Shown here: piece after piece, positions 47,086-57,802 of the stretch | Layout: each line of letters starts with the position of its first letter | How positions within the stretch are numbered: the first letter of the stretch is position 1 | Assembly: GCF_020497125.1 (NCBI RefSeq) | Contig: NC_059080.1 | Span: 74,134,618-74,198,617, forward strand | DNA from: Mauremys mutica | Lineage: Eukaryota; Chordata; Testudines; Geoemydidae | Length of the DNA stretch: 64,000 nt | Direction: 5' to 3' | The notes under the pieces: generated by a model | Seen by the model: the letters and a program-made list of their open reading frames with translations, nothing else | Database searches by the model: none | Told to the model about the DNA's origin: nothing | Program-made: the position numbers and the translations under genes

Positions 47086-47162
47086 CCTATAACAATGCAA
47101 GAGATGGCAGTTCCCAAAAAGGCATATGTTAAAATGGATCCTAAATTACGAAAAAAATGTCT
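47086..47162 (-). CDS. SLC9A9: SLC9A9 (NHE9) coding exon, probably exon 4
   Basis: The exon following 47862-47939 on the minus strand: 77 bp, acceptor TTTCCCCAG, donor GTAAGTG. It starts in phase 0 and ends after two bases of a Gly codon, giving 25 residues plus GG. The peptide begins [17 protein letters not shown] and ends SCIVI(G), continuing directly from SLKK of the preceding exon as in NHE6/7/9. It forms the next transmembrane helix of the exchanger. ILTYAFLG and CIVIG match NHE9; NHE6 and NHE7 have ILAYAFLG and CFVIG-like variants as I recall them. The following residues (about LIMYGFVKAM in human) were not found in the 47 kb downstream, so the next exon probably lies outside the window. 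Confidence 0.9.
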
Positions 47163-47861
47163 CTGGGGAAACAAAGTGTGAAAAATACAATGTCAAATTT
47201 AGCAGAGTTCATCTTAGAAACCTAAATTCAAGTTCAGACACCGATTTTAGGAGTCCCATTCAAGCCATTCTGGCAGTTGCTATAGTAGTTCTTCAGAATT
47301 GGAAAAACAAACAAACCACAGGCTTCAAATACGCTTTTAAAATATGATCTAAGACCCACTCAAGTTCTGTCAGTGTCTATATGTCACGGCTCTTCCCTTC
47401 CTGCATCTCAAGTATGATTTGCATATTCATGTATGAAACAGTTAGTGATCATAATGAAAGCTCAGGTTCTTAATGACCTATGTAAATATTACAATGAATC
47501 CCCTCACTTACACAGATGTAGGTCCCAATTCTGCATGGTAGGAGGACTGCTGCACACATGTGGAGCCTCACTGACTTCAAAGGGGCCTTGCATGGGCACA
47601 GCAATCCACTCACACTTTGAAGTGCAAGATCAGAGCCTTACAGAAGCGTAACAGAGAGCAGAATCAGGCCCATGGGTTTGAAGTCTTAAACAGTTATTTT
47701 TCATTCTCTTCTCTGATATCAAATGGCCTAAATAATTACCATGCAAAAGAATTTCAAACTGACCATTACTTAGATTCTTCTCCCCACCAATGTAACAGTG
47801 GCACTACAAAGTAGCCATCAGAGCAACCCACCTTCTGTAAGTTAAGAGAGAAATCACTTAC
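47163..47861 (-). other. SLC9A9: SLC9A9 intron between the two exons
   Basis: A 699-bp intron with GTAAGTG donor and CAG acceptor on the minus strand, short compared with the flanking introns. About a quarter of it (47490-47672) is a palindromic repeat. Confidence 0.85.
47490..47672. repeat. palindromic MITE in the short SLC9A9 intron
   Basis: CCCTCACTTACACAGATG, ACTGACTTCAAAGGGGCC and the right end AGAGCAGAATCAGGCCC fit the same palindromic group as 24208-24311. Confidence 0.5.
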
Positions 47862-47939
47862 CTTCTTTAAACTATATCCAGCATGAAATATAATGGGTGG
47901 CAGTAAAACATTGAAGAAGATCGAAGGATCAAATGTCAT
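47862..47939 (-). CDS. SLC9A9: SLC9A9 (NHE9) coding exon, probably exon 3
   Basis: Internal exon of an organellar Na+(K+)/H+ exchanger. It is 78 bp, 26 codons, phase 0 at both ends, encoding a peptide that begins [18 protein letters not shown] and ends GYSLKK. It is bounded on the minus strand by a pyrimidine-rich acceptor (TTTTCTGGCAG) and a GTAAGTG donor. The [14 protein letters not shown] stretch is the conserved membrane segment that in plasma-membrane NHEs is linked to amiloride binding. The peptide fits SLC9A9 better than SLC9A6 or SLC9A7 as I recall them (initial Met-Thr, [13 protein letters not shown]); one residue differs from the human form (Ser for Glu after Asp-Pro). NHE9 sits in recycling and late endosomes and sets luminal pH. 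The next exon lies 699 bp downstream. The exon number is from memory of the human gene. Family assignment is firm; the paralogue is likely. Confidence 0.9.
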
Positions 47940-48180
47940 CTGCCAGAAAAGACAAAGATATTGAGTAAGGAAAAAGTAAAGCAGCCATTCAGTTTGTTAT
48001 GGAAGGTTTTAAGTGAGAGTCAGGCCATTTTAAAATCAGGATTAATCACGGTGTCAGGCTTAATAAGTTACTCTCAAAAGTGTGGAAACTGGACAAATTA
48101 CTCAGAGTTATTATCTGAATAAATACTAGTTTAGAGTTCCCTGCTGCGTGTGCATATAGTACAATATTTAGATATTTTTG

Positions 48181-48590
48181 TAAAAAAAATATTAAGCATA
48201 AGAAATAAGTAGTGCTCTGTTCAGAACACAGGCAAATTACATTTTATATGTTAAGAAGAGTAATGAACTAGATGGCCTAGTAGGTTTGGTGATGGACTGG
48301 GGACTCAGGAGTTCTGTCTTTGACTCCTGGCTAAGCCACAGATTTCATCCGTGATTTTTGGAAAGTCACCCCGTGCCTCAGTTTCCCACCTGTAAAATGG
48401 GACAATACCGTCCTACTCCTTCTTGTGTTTCCTTGTTCCAAATAAAGTAGATCTTCCCTCTCATGGAGGATATTCTCCATCTTTGCTTATGCTTATTTAC
48501 TTTTTATTTTGCTTTACCAATGTTAATAATAAAAAGCCCCATAAGAATGACAATACTGGGTCAGATCAATGGTTCATCTAGCCAGTAACC
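48181..48590 (+). repeat. 410-bp direct duplication, copy 1 (source)
   Basis: Identical to 49168-49578 apart from about two differences (GGTGATGG/GGTGGTGG; one extra G in CATGGGAGG). It holds unique-looking AT-rich sequence, a MIR-like SINE (48271-48425, with CCTCAGTTTCCCACCTGTAA) and the last 50 bp of the CR1. Confidence 0.95.
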
Positions 48591-49167
48591 TGTCTCCCAA
48601 CAGTGACCAGTGCCAGATGCTTCAGAGGGAATGAACTGGGCACTTATGGAGTGATCCATCTCCTATTGTCCCATCTCAGCTTCTGGCAGTCAGAAGCTTA
48701 GGAACACCCAGAGGATGGGGTTGCATCCCTGACCATCTTGGCTAATAGCCATTGATGGACCTATCCTCCATGAACTTACCTACTTCTTTTTTTAACCCTG
48801 TTATAGTCTTGGCCTTCACCACATCCTCTGACAAAGAGTTCCATAGGTTGACTGCATTGTGTGAAGAAGTACTTCCTTATGTTTGTTTTAAACCTACTGC
48901 CTATTAATTTCATTGGGTGACTCCTGATTTGTCTGTTATATTAAGGGGTAAATAACACTTCCATATTCACTTCTCCACACCATTCATGATTTTATAGACC
49001 TCTATCACATCCCCTCTTAATCATGTCTTTTCTAAGATGAACAGTCCCCATATTTTTAATCTCTCCTCAGATGGAAGCTGTTCAATCATTTTTGTTGCCC
49101 TTCTCTGTACTTATTCCAATTTTTTTTTTGAGATGGGACAACCAGAACTGCATGTGATATTCAAGGT

Positions 49168-49578
49168 TAAAAAAAATATTAAGCATAAGAAATAAGTAGT
49201 GCTCTGTTCAGAACACAGGCAAATTACATTTTATATGTTAAGAAGAGTAATGAACTAGATGGCCTAGTAGGTTTGGTGGTGGACTGGGGACTCAGGAGTT
49301 CTGTCTTTGACTCCTGGCTAAGCCACAGATTTCATCCGTGATTTTTGGAAAGTCACCCCGTGCCTCAGTTTCCCACCTGTAAAATGGGACAATACCGTCC
49401 TACTCCTTCTTGTGTTTCCTTGTTCCAAATAAAGTAGATCTTCCCTCTCATGGGAGGATATTCTCCATCTTTGCTTATGCTTATTTACTTTTTATTTTGC
49501 TTTACCAATGTTAATAATAAAAAGCCCCATAAGAATGACAATACTGGGTCAGATCAATGGTTCATCTAGCCAGTAACC
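49168..49578 (+). repeat. 410-bp direct duplication, copy 2 (inserted in the CR1)
   Basis: Copy 2 interrupts the CR1 3' UTR: CR1 text stops at GATATTCAAGG and resumes at ATGGATTTATATAG. About a dozen CR1 bases appear replaced. Junction homology is one to five bases. Confidence 0.95.
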
Positions 49579-49970
49579 ATGGATTTATATAGTGATATTA
49601 TGATATTTTCTGTCTTATAATGTATCCATTTCCTAATAGTTCCTAACATTGTTAGCCTTTTTGATTTTCTCTGCACACTGAGCAGCTGTTTTCAGAAAAC
49701 TATCCACAATGACTCCAAGATCTCTTTCTTGAGAGGCAACAGCTCACTTAGACCCCATTGTTTTGTATGTATAGGTGGGATTATGTTTTCCAACATACAT
49801 TATTTTGCATTTATTAATGCAGAATTTAATCTGCCATTTTGTTGCCCAGTCACCTAGTTTTGAGAGATCCCTTTTGTAACTTTTGGCAGGCAGCTTTGGA
49901 CTTAACTATCTTGACTAATTATGTATCATCTGCAAACTTCACCGCCTCACTGTGAACCTCTTTTTCCAGA

Positions 49971-50447
49971 TCATTTATGAATATGTAGAACTTGTCCAAG
50001 TACAGATCTTTGGGGGACATCACTATTTATCTCTGTCCACTGTGAAAACTGGCCATTTATTTCTACCCTTTGTTTCCTATCTTTTAACCAGTTACTGATC
50101 CATGACAGAACCTTCCTTCTTACCCCATGACTTCCTATTTTGCTTATGAGTCTTTGGTGAGGGATTCTGTCAATGGCTTTCTGAAAGTCCAAGAACACCA
50201 TATCCCCTGGGCCATCCTTATCCACATATTTGTTGATGCCCTTAAAGAATTCTAATAGAGTGGTGAGGCATGATTTCCCTTTACAAAAGCCATGTGGACT
50301 CTTCCCCAACATATCATACTTATCTATGTGTCTGATAATTCTGTTCTTTACTATAGTTTCAACCAATTTGCCAGGTATTGAAGTTAGGCTTACCGGCCTG
50401 TAACTGCCAGGATTGCCTCTGGAGACATTTTTTAAAATCGGCATCAC
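49971..50447 (-). pseudogene. CR1 reverse transcriptase fragment
   Basis: PGSYRPVSLTSIPGKLVETI, HGFCKGKSCLTTLLEF and MVFLDFQKAIDRIPHQRL are RT motifs of CR1; the Asp of LDFQKA is retained. QRSVLGQ replaces the QGSVLGP motif, and the frame is lost before the catalytic FADD box, which falls near the 49900s. Confidence 0.9.
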
Positions 50448-50477
50448 ATTAGCTATCCACCAGTTATCTCATACGGC

Positions 50478-50631
50478 CAATGCTGTAATGAAAGAGGTGC
50501 TCGGGCTCAAGCAATTTTTTTTTACTTTCATAACTGATGTGGCAAGCCCAGAGGTGCCGGAGCTATGAACTGCCAACCCTAGAGGTGCTAGAGCTGAGCC
50601 CTGGCAAGCCCCAGCACAAAATTAAGCACGG
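50478..50631. mobile_element. hAT-like MITE inside the CR1
   Basis: 154 bp from CAATGCTGTAATGAAAG to AAATTAAGCACGG, flanked by CATACGGC and CATACAGT (6/8). A related copy is at 53737-53868. Confidence 0.7.
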
Positions 50632-50867
50632 CATACAGTGGCAGATTTAAACAATAGGTTACATACTACAGTTTGTAGTTCTGCAATTTCATATTTGAGA
50701 TCCTTCAGAACTCTTGGGTGTATACCATCTGGTCCTGGTGACTTACTGTTACATTTATTCTAAAACCTCCTCTATTGGCACCTCATTCTGGGACAGTGCC
50801 TCAGATTATCACCTAAAAAGAATGGCTCAGATGTGGGAATCTCCTTCACATCCTCTGCAATGAGGAC

Positions 50868-51191
50868 TCATGTAAAGAATGTATTTAGCTTCTCTGCAAC
50901 TGCCTGGTCTTCCCTAAGTACTCCTTTAGCCCCTTGATTGTCCAGTGGCCCTACTGATTGTTTAGCAAGCTTCTTGCTTCTGAGGTACTTCATTTTTTTG
51001 CTGTTAGTTTTTGTGCCTTTTGCTAGTTGCTCTTCAAATTCTTTTTTCGCCCAGCTAGTTATACTTTTACTTATATTTGACTTGCCAGAGTTTATGCTCC
51101 TTTCTATTTGCCTCAATAGGATTTGACTTCCAATTTGTAAAGGATGTCTTTTTGTCTTGAACCTGTCTCTATTCCTCTGTTGTTTAGCCAT
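50868..51191 (-). pseudogene. CR1 ORF2 linker between endonuclease and reverse transcriptase
   Basis: Lys/Arg-rich frame with SITSWAKKEFEEQLAKGTK and SKKLAKQSVGPLDNQGAKGV, ending EKLNTFFT, the conserved linker text that precedes the reverse transcriptase in CR1. Confidence 0.8.
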
Positions 51192-51464
51192 GGTAGAATT
51201 TGTTGGCTCTCTTACTGGTGGTGGGTTTTTGTTTTTGTTTTATTTAGGGAATCTAGTTTGCGTCTCTATTATGGTGTTTTTAAAAAGTTGCACTCTTGTG
51301 ACTGTTCCTTTTAATTTCCATTTAACCACCTTCCTCATTTTTCTGTAGTTCCCCCTTTTCAAGTTAAATGCTACTGTGATGGGTTTCTTTGGTCTTCCCC
51401 CTCCCCTTAAGAATGTTAAATTTAATTACAGTATGGTAGCTATTACTGAGCGGCTCAGCTATAT

Positions 51465-51758
51465 TCATCTCTTAAGTGCACCACTTTGGACTAAATCAAG
51501 AATTGCCTCTCCCCTTATGGATTCCAGGACTAGCTGCTCCAAGAAGCAATCATTAATGGTGTCTAGACATTTTATCTCTGCATCCCATCTTGAGGTGACA
51601 TGTTCCCAGTCGATAGGGGGATAGTTGAAATGCCCCATTATTAGTGAGTTTTCTGTTTTTGTAGCCTCTCTGATCTCCCTGTGCATTTCACAATCACTGT
51701 CACCATCCTGGTCAGGTGGCCGGTAGTGTATTCCTATTGCTATTCTCTTATTATTCAA
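51465..51758 (-). pseudogene. CR1 endonuclease (APE-type) fragment
   Basis: The frame contains GIHYRPPDQDGD and LIMGHFNYPPIDWEHVTS. The second corresponds to the GDFNYPxIDW core of the apurinic-type endonuclease that nicks the target for reverse transcription; the catalytic Asp is His here (GHFN), consistent with decay. The domain continues upstream in other frames towards 51960. Confidence 0.85.
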
Positions 51759-51962
51759 GCATGGAATTTCTATCCTTTCTATGGTACAGTTTGAGTCATT
51801 TAAGATTTTTACTATATTTGACTCTATGCTTTCTTACACATATAATGCCCTCCCCCACCAGCATGACCTAGTCTATCAATCCTATGTATTTTTTACCCTG
51901 GTGTTAACCATGTCCTATTTATTTGCATCATTCCACCAAGTTTCTATGATGCCAATGATACT

Positions 51963-53736
51963 CTAATTCACCCCTTCTAGTAAAAAGTTTCCAGCTCAGT
52001 CACTGGAGCAGCTGGTTAGCAGATTCAGTTTTAAAATTTTCCCCAAACATAGCTGTTTGGAAAAGAGCCTGTGTAACTGTTTAATATTCATTTCTCTAGA
52101 TTCCATAGAAAAATACTTATGTAGGAGATTTTTTTTTCTGACTGCATGTACTGCAAACTCAATTTGGGTTCGAAGGGTGAAGTTGGGTTCTCTCAATCTC
52201 ACATCATCTCCAGGCATAAAGGTCCTGCAGGCAAAATTAGCCCCTTAGCATTGTCTAAGCAAGGGCAGTTTGAACTATAGGGGAATGAATAGAACTGTGC
52301 ACCGAAGTACTGAGCTGTAATTCCCGCAGATGGGCACCGAGGACAGGAACTGAAAGGTTCCTAATATATCTTAAGGTACTCATGTTTGAAAAGAACTACA
52401 TTAAGGTGAACTAGGAACATTCTACTTGACAGTAAAATGTAGTTTTGCCAAGATGTGAATCTGCCCTTTCGGCAAGAGATCTGCTTGGTGGGAATATGTT
52501 GAAATCGCACGTGTACTAGGAAGCCTTTCCTTTAAACCTCAGATGCTTTGCTGTTTCTTTTAGGAGAGTATATTCAATTAGAGGGCTTTTAATGTGCTTA
52601 ATTATTAACAGTTCAACTAATTTACCAATAGCATCCTGTAGCTCTCCATTATCATTTCTGTTCCCATCTGTACTGATAGTGCAGGAAAAACTGCCATGGC
52701 AATGAAACTGAAATATCCTCTCAGTGGCACTCATCTATCCCTATGAGACAACAGCTTATTTATCCTCTGCACTGCTGGAGATGCAACACATCATTGTGTG
52801 TGGAAATCTGAGAGGGACTAACTCCATCATGGCCGTTAGTATGCCACCTTGTGAGGAAAAAGTGGTCTGTCTCGGAAGCAGCAGGGGGTTACATTATATT
52901 CTCCATGTTCAATGGATGAGATTCATCTATTCTGCATGGAGCCAGAGTAAGCAGGCTTTGTATGGGGCAATGAGCAGTCCACTATTCACTCCCCAAACCA
53001 GGGCTGTGCCACTATTCTACAATCCAGCCTTTCCTGCCTCTAAACTGGGATAGAAGCAGCTGTTACTCCATACACCCTTATGCAAGCTATTAGGCCCCTG
53101 GATCTGTGTAACCCTGGACTGTCAAACCCACTCAAGTCTCTGCTTAGCACCATTTGGGTCCCATATGGAGCTTCCTCACAGAGATGGGGTGGAGAGCTAC
53201 CCATGTGTTATGCAGGAAGTCAGAATAGCTCATGGTGGTCCCTTCTGGCCTTAAATCGCAATAAAAATACAGTATATGTCCCCTAGCCCTACTCAAGGGA
53301 TTAGGCAATGCGGAGGTTCCTGCATGGGCCCTTTGCTTTAGGGTGAATTTCACCCTATGAGCATATACAGAGAGTATTACTTATGGCATTGGGTGAAAAG
53401 AATCAAACAAAATAAGAATCTGTGCCCCAACTTTGAATGGGACCTTTCTGCAGGTTCAGGAATAATTAGTGACCTTTTTTTCAATTGTCACACAATCCTA
53501 TGCTCCTCAGTTCTGCTTTAGGATGAGGAACAGAAGGACCAACATACCAGTAGAACAGTAGGTGACCCAACAAGTATAGGAGGCACCAATAATCTTGTGA
53601 AGAAACCTGTTCTCGTGAAACTTCCAGTTCAATTTTTCAGAGCCTATAGTTTCAATGAGTTCAAATACATTTAGTATAAAGATCTGAACATTGGGGTCCA
53701 AATTCAATTCAGACCTTTTTTGAGGTTCATCCAGCC
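51963..53736. other. intronic sequence; CR1 tail fragment 53204-53264
   Basis: GGAAGTCAGAATAGCTCATG and GGTCCCTTCTGGCCTTAAA mark a small plus-strand CR1 tail. No gene. Confidence 0.5.
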
Positions 53737-53868
53737 CATTGCTTAGTTTGTAATGAAAGATGTGCCAGGGCTCAAGTGATTTTTGTACTTTCATAATTGA
53801 CATGGCATGCCCAGAAGTGTCAGAGTTATGAAATGCCAAGCTAGAGGTGCCAGGGCTCAGCATTTGTA
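53737..53868. mobile_element. hAT-like MITE, second copy of the 50478 family
   Basis: CATTGCTTAGTTTGTAATG, then GTGCCAGGGCTCAAG and TTTGTACTTTCATAATTGA. The right end is truncated. Confidence 0.65.
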
Positions 53869-54654
53869 TTTAAAATAGCTTATCTACTTTAAAAATGTTC
53901 TTGTTGTTGATTTTATTCTATGAACATTTCGGGAGCTAGTTTTGCCAGATGTCACGGCATAATCTTTACTATTCTTCAGGTGTGATTCTCCACTCAGATA
54001 TTCAGGCATGCCTCACTGCATAGCTTGAAAAATCTCTGACTGTATTTGTGTGCAAGTGAGCGCAATGGTCAACCGCACCATATCTAGGATTGGAGTCAAA
54101 CCCTGATCATTGCTGGAAGGTTCTTTGCAGGGCCGTCCTTAGGCATAGGCAGAATAGGCAGCCGCCTAGGGCACCACTAGGTCTTGGGGCACCACTCTGC
54201 TGGGAGCCGGGACAGAGGGGAAGCAGTGGAGCATGTAAGAGCAGGCAGCTGGGTCCTAGAGAGAGCCGAATGCAGCACAGTCTGAGGGAGGGGATTGGCT
54301 GCTGGGGTCTCTGGGAAGGGGAAGGAGGAGGGGTGGGGAAGGAACTCACCTGTGAGTGTGACTCTTTCTCCCTGGCTGAGGTGAGGTGAGGCAGGCTTTG
54401 CGGCTCTGGAACCAGTATCCTTGTCCCCCATAACATCCATTCTTCTCCCCCCCCTGCCCCATGGAGCACCCCCTCCTTTCTCCCTCCTCCCCAGGAGCAT
54501 CCCTCTCTCTCCTCCCTCCCCTCCGTCAGGGCTGGGTTCGGTGAGGTGCTGGGGGGTAGGTGGGGGGGAGGAGGCTGGCTGCCTGCTGAGGAATGAAAGT
54601 GAAAGTAAATCACTTCCTCTGCCAGGATTGGAATGTCACACAGGGCTGGGCTGG

Positions 54655-54690
54655 GGTTAGCCAGATGTGTGAAAAATCAAGACAGGGGGT
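54655..54690 (-). repeat. hAT-type MITE end fragment
   Basis: CCAGATGTGTGAAAAATC and AAGACAGGGGGT are the complement of the right end of the TAGGGTGACCAG family. Confidence 0.6.
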
Positions 54691-54695
54691 TGGGG

Positions 54696-54829
54696 TAGGG
54701 TGAGCAGAGGTCCCTATTTTATAGGGCCAGGCCCAATTTTGGGGTCTTTTTCTTATATAGGCTCCTTTTACCCCCCCCCCACCCCCACGCCCTGTCCTGA
54801 TTTTTCACACTTGCTGTCTGGTCACTCTA
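54696..54829 (+). mobile_element. hAT-type MITE (TAGGGTGACCAG family), copy 3
   Basis: Starts TAGGGTGAGCAGAGGTCC and ends GCTGTCTGGTCACTCTA; the internal C run is long. No clear target duplication because another copy abuts. Confidence 0.85.
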
Positions 54830-54837
54830 GGTGGGGG

Positions 54838-54919
54838 TAATTGGTGTCTATATAAGACAAAGCCCCAAATATCGGGACTGGCCCTATAAAATCAGGACAT
54901 CTGGATCTGGGCACCCTAG
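54838..54919 (-). mobile_element. hAT-type MITE, inverted partial copy
   Basis: Reads on the minus strand TAGGGTGCCCAGATCCAG, TCCTGATTTTATAGGGCC, TCTTATATAGACACC; the right arm is missing where it meets copy 3. Confidence 0.8.
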
Positions 54920-55497
54920 CTGGGGAGTGCATCTCTCCCCCAGGCTGGCAGCGATTCATCTCATCCAGGGGGAGCTGCACTGGGCAGGATGAGCTGCAGT
55001 GGCTCCATGGGTGACCTGTCCCTGAGATCAGATGCTGTGCTAACTTCACCATGGTCCGTAAGGCTGGTGGTGGTGCCCATTGGCATGTGATTGGACCTGA
55101 GGGTTTGCTGCTGCTGTTGCCACTCTGCACCCCAAGAGGTGGATTTTGGGGTCTACTGCAGCTGTTGGACCAGCAGGCTGGGGTGAGCCAAGCATGAAAG
55201 CAGTACTGTGTTGCCATTTAGATTGTCATTTAATAACTTTGTTTGCCAAAAATTCTTGCTAACAATCCTGAATCCAATTTCGATATTTAAAAAAAAAAAA
55301 TCAATATCTTAGCCAAAAACAGAAAATTAAGTTGTTGACAATTATTAGTGACAGATTTGGTTTGAGGCAGGGAGTGGGCCAGTTTTCATCAGAGAAACAA
55401 AAAATGTTGACTGACTTTCCCATAGCCTGTTACTCCTGATAAGAGCCCTCCAACAACTGTAATACCGGTATGTTCATCTCCTTACTAATGTATAAAG

Positions 55498-56295
55498 CAG
55501 GGGTCAGCAACCTATGGCACACGCGCCAAAGGTGGCAGGTGAGCTGATTTTTGATGGTACGCAGCGGCAGGCTGAGCGGCTCAGCCCATCACTGCTCTGG
55601 GGTTCCGGCTGCTGCCCTATTGCCAGCTGGGATACCGGTCGTTGGCCCCACTCAGCACCTGCTGCTGGCCTGGGGACCCCCAAGGAACCCCAGGCTGGCA
55701 GCGGGCTGAGCAGGCCGGTTGAACCACTCAACCTGCTGTCAGCCTGGGGTTCCATTCATTCAGCCGGCAGCAGGCTGAGTGGGCTGGTGGCGGGCTGAGC
55801 AGGGCCGGTGGGGGGTTGAGTGGCTCAGTCTGCTGCCAGTCTGGGGTGCCGGCAGCTCTCAGCCTACTGCTACTCCGGTGTTCCGGCTGCCGGCCCCTTG
55901 CCAGTCAGGAGCCCAGCCGCCAGCCCCTGTCTGGCTCCTGCCAGCCTGGGTGAGCAGAACCCCAGGCTGGTAGTGGGCTGAAGGGGGTTGGCGGCCGGGA
56001 TCCTGCCTGGCAGGAGTTGGTGGTCAGAACCCCAGACCAGCAGCGGGCTGAGCAGGGCCTGGGATCCTTGTCTAGGGTTCCAGCCACCAGTCCCACTCAG
56101 CCCGCTGCCGGTCTGGGGTTCCATTTACTCAGCTGGCAGTGGCCTGAGTAGGACCTCAGATAATAACAATAGTTTATTTATATAATATACACATAGAGAG
56201 AGACCTTCTACAAACGTTAAAATGTATTACTGGCACGAGAAACCTTAAATTACAGTGAACTTGGCACATCACTTCTGAAAGGTTGCCGACCCCTG
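55498..56295. mobile_element. hAT element with GC-rich repeat interior
   Basis: 798 bp, ends CAGGGGTCAGCAACCT and AGGTTGCCGACCCCTG, flanked by GTATAAAG and GTATAGAC (6/8). The interior repeats GGCAG(C)GGGCTGAG and CAGCCTGGGGTTCC motifs many times in both orientations. The ends are of the Charlie type. No transposase. Confidence 0.88.
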
Positions 56296-57130
56296 GTATA
56301 GACTGACCATATGTTGTACTAAGATTCTCCTGCTTTTTTTTTTTTTTTCCTGTGAGTCAGTATAGCTTTTGCCAGCCCAGAAGTTGGGCAGCCAATGTTT
56401 TACGTTTTCACAATGTTTTCTACAACTTTCATAAAGTAAATACATAGTTAATATGAGTTTAAAAGGCCAGGGACACTTCCTTGTGAAGAATCTGTACAGC
56501 AGATCATGCTAGAGCTGTGAAAATGTCAGTTTTTGATGGAACTTTAGAGGCAGTGATTTATCATGTATTTTATCATGTGAATGTGCTGCTATTGCTAATG
56601 TCTTTCCAAACAAAATAAGGCACAATAGGACTTCTGTAACATTTCTGTGCTACCTTAATCTAGATGAGATGATTCTGTGCTGACTTCATTTTGATCACTT
56701 TATGCTTTACCTAGCAGTAAAACTAGGGTTATATTTTCCCACTGTTTGGAAACCCAGCTTATTAAACTGATTTTGCAGCCAAAAAAGCCAGAAAGATTGC
56801 TTTTAATTAAAAACAAATCTTTGTTTCAATACCTCTTCATATAAATTTCCAATAAAATTTTGACAAATTAAAAAAATTATATTTGCATCATTCTGTCAAA
56901 TCAGAATTTTTTCTATAGTGCTACTTCTTTAGTGCTAGTGCATCAGCATTACAGTGTGCTTAATTAAGTTAAACTGGTTTTAATAACGTGAATGTGGCAA
57001 GTTTTCCAATACTGTATGCTTATATTTGTGTTGCTAAGAGCAGATCAGGCACAGGGGCACCAGTTTAATAATCTCGCCTAGGGCACCATAAATCCTAAGG
57101 ACGGCCCTGGTTCTTTGCTTTCTTTCAGAG

Positions 57131-57381
57131 GGTTATTCATTGTGAATATTCTACCCCCCCGAGCAACAAATTACACCGACATAAGCGTGTGTGTGCACAG
57201 AGCTACGTTGGCGGGAGAGCATCTCTCGCCAACATAGCTTATGCCGTTCACAGAGGTGGATTTTTATGTCGATGGGGGAGCTCTCTCCCACCACATAGAG
57301 CGTTTTTCACCAGACTGCTGCAACGGCACAGCTGCACTGGTACAGCTACGCTGCTGCAGTGCTGTATGTATAGTCATACCC
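57131..57381. mobile_element. PIF/Harbinger-like MITE, left-truncated
   Basis: GCAACAAATTACACCGACAT, GCGGGAGAGCATCTCTCGCC and the right end TGTATAGTCATACCC, followed by TTA (57382-57384). The left terminus is missing. Confidence 0.7.
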
Positions 57382-57384
57382 TTA

Positions 57385-57799
57385 ATCACAAACAAAGTTA
57401 AACCTATGAACAAATGGGAGTAGCTCCAGTCCTGCAAGGTGCTTGGCACCCTCAGTGCACTGACTTCCGGGGTAGCTGTGGGTACTCAGTCTGTGCAGAA
57501 GGTGTTCAGTCCTATAGCATTTGATAGGATGAAACCATTTGGGTTTTATAGAAATTACTCTCAAAACCTACAAATATAATGGTTAGTCAAGTCCTTCCTA
57601 TTGATCTTATGAGTCATCCTACAGAATTCTGTAGCAAGGACATACTTTTCCATTAAAATGGTTCCAAAGACCAATGGAAGAGTCATTTTTTATTAAATTC
57701 TTGAGGAGTTTTTTTTATAAAGGAATTTGCACCACAAGACCTTGCATTTAAAATTTTAGGATCCACTCCCCAGAAGTGTCTAGTAATCTTACAAAGTGC
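57385..57799. other. intronic sequence, no gene seen
   Basis: 57421-57512 has a weakly palindromic MITE-like text (CCAGTCCTGCAAGGTGC, CACTGACTTCCGGGG). Nothing else recognised. Confidence 0.4.
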
Positions 57800-57802
57800 T
57801 GA

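Larger units (their letters stand above)
48541..51962 (-). mobile_element. long CR1 LINE, dead
   Basis: A nearly full-length ORF2 region of a turtle-type CR1 on the minus strand, from upstream of the endonuclease (right) to the 3' end at 48541 (AAGAATGACAATACTGGGTC). Interrupted by 49168-49578 and by a hAT at 50478-50631. Apart from these it is collinear with the CR1 consensus as I recall it. Several frame breaks make it inactive. Confidence 0.9.
54128..57109. mobile_element. hAT element, 3 kb, non-coding, with nested insertions
   Basis: 2982 bp, ends CAGGGCCGTCCTTAGGCATA and TCCTAAGGACGGCCCTG, flanked by a perfect 8-bp duplication GTTCTTTG (54120-54127, 57110-57117). Both ends also share GCCTAGGGCACCA. 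It contains two head-to-head hAT MITEs (54.7-54.9 kb) and another hAT (55498-56295). I see no transposase; the remaining sequence is AT-rich or purine-rich. Confidence 0.92.

Noticed and set aside
54107..54613. A 168-residue minus frame, Ser/Pro-rich
   Set aside because: It begins outside and ends inside the 54128-57109 hAT, in pyrimidine-rich sequence; no family similarity.
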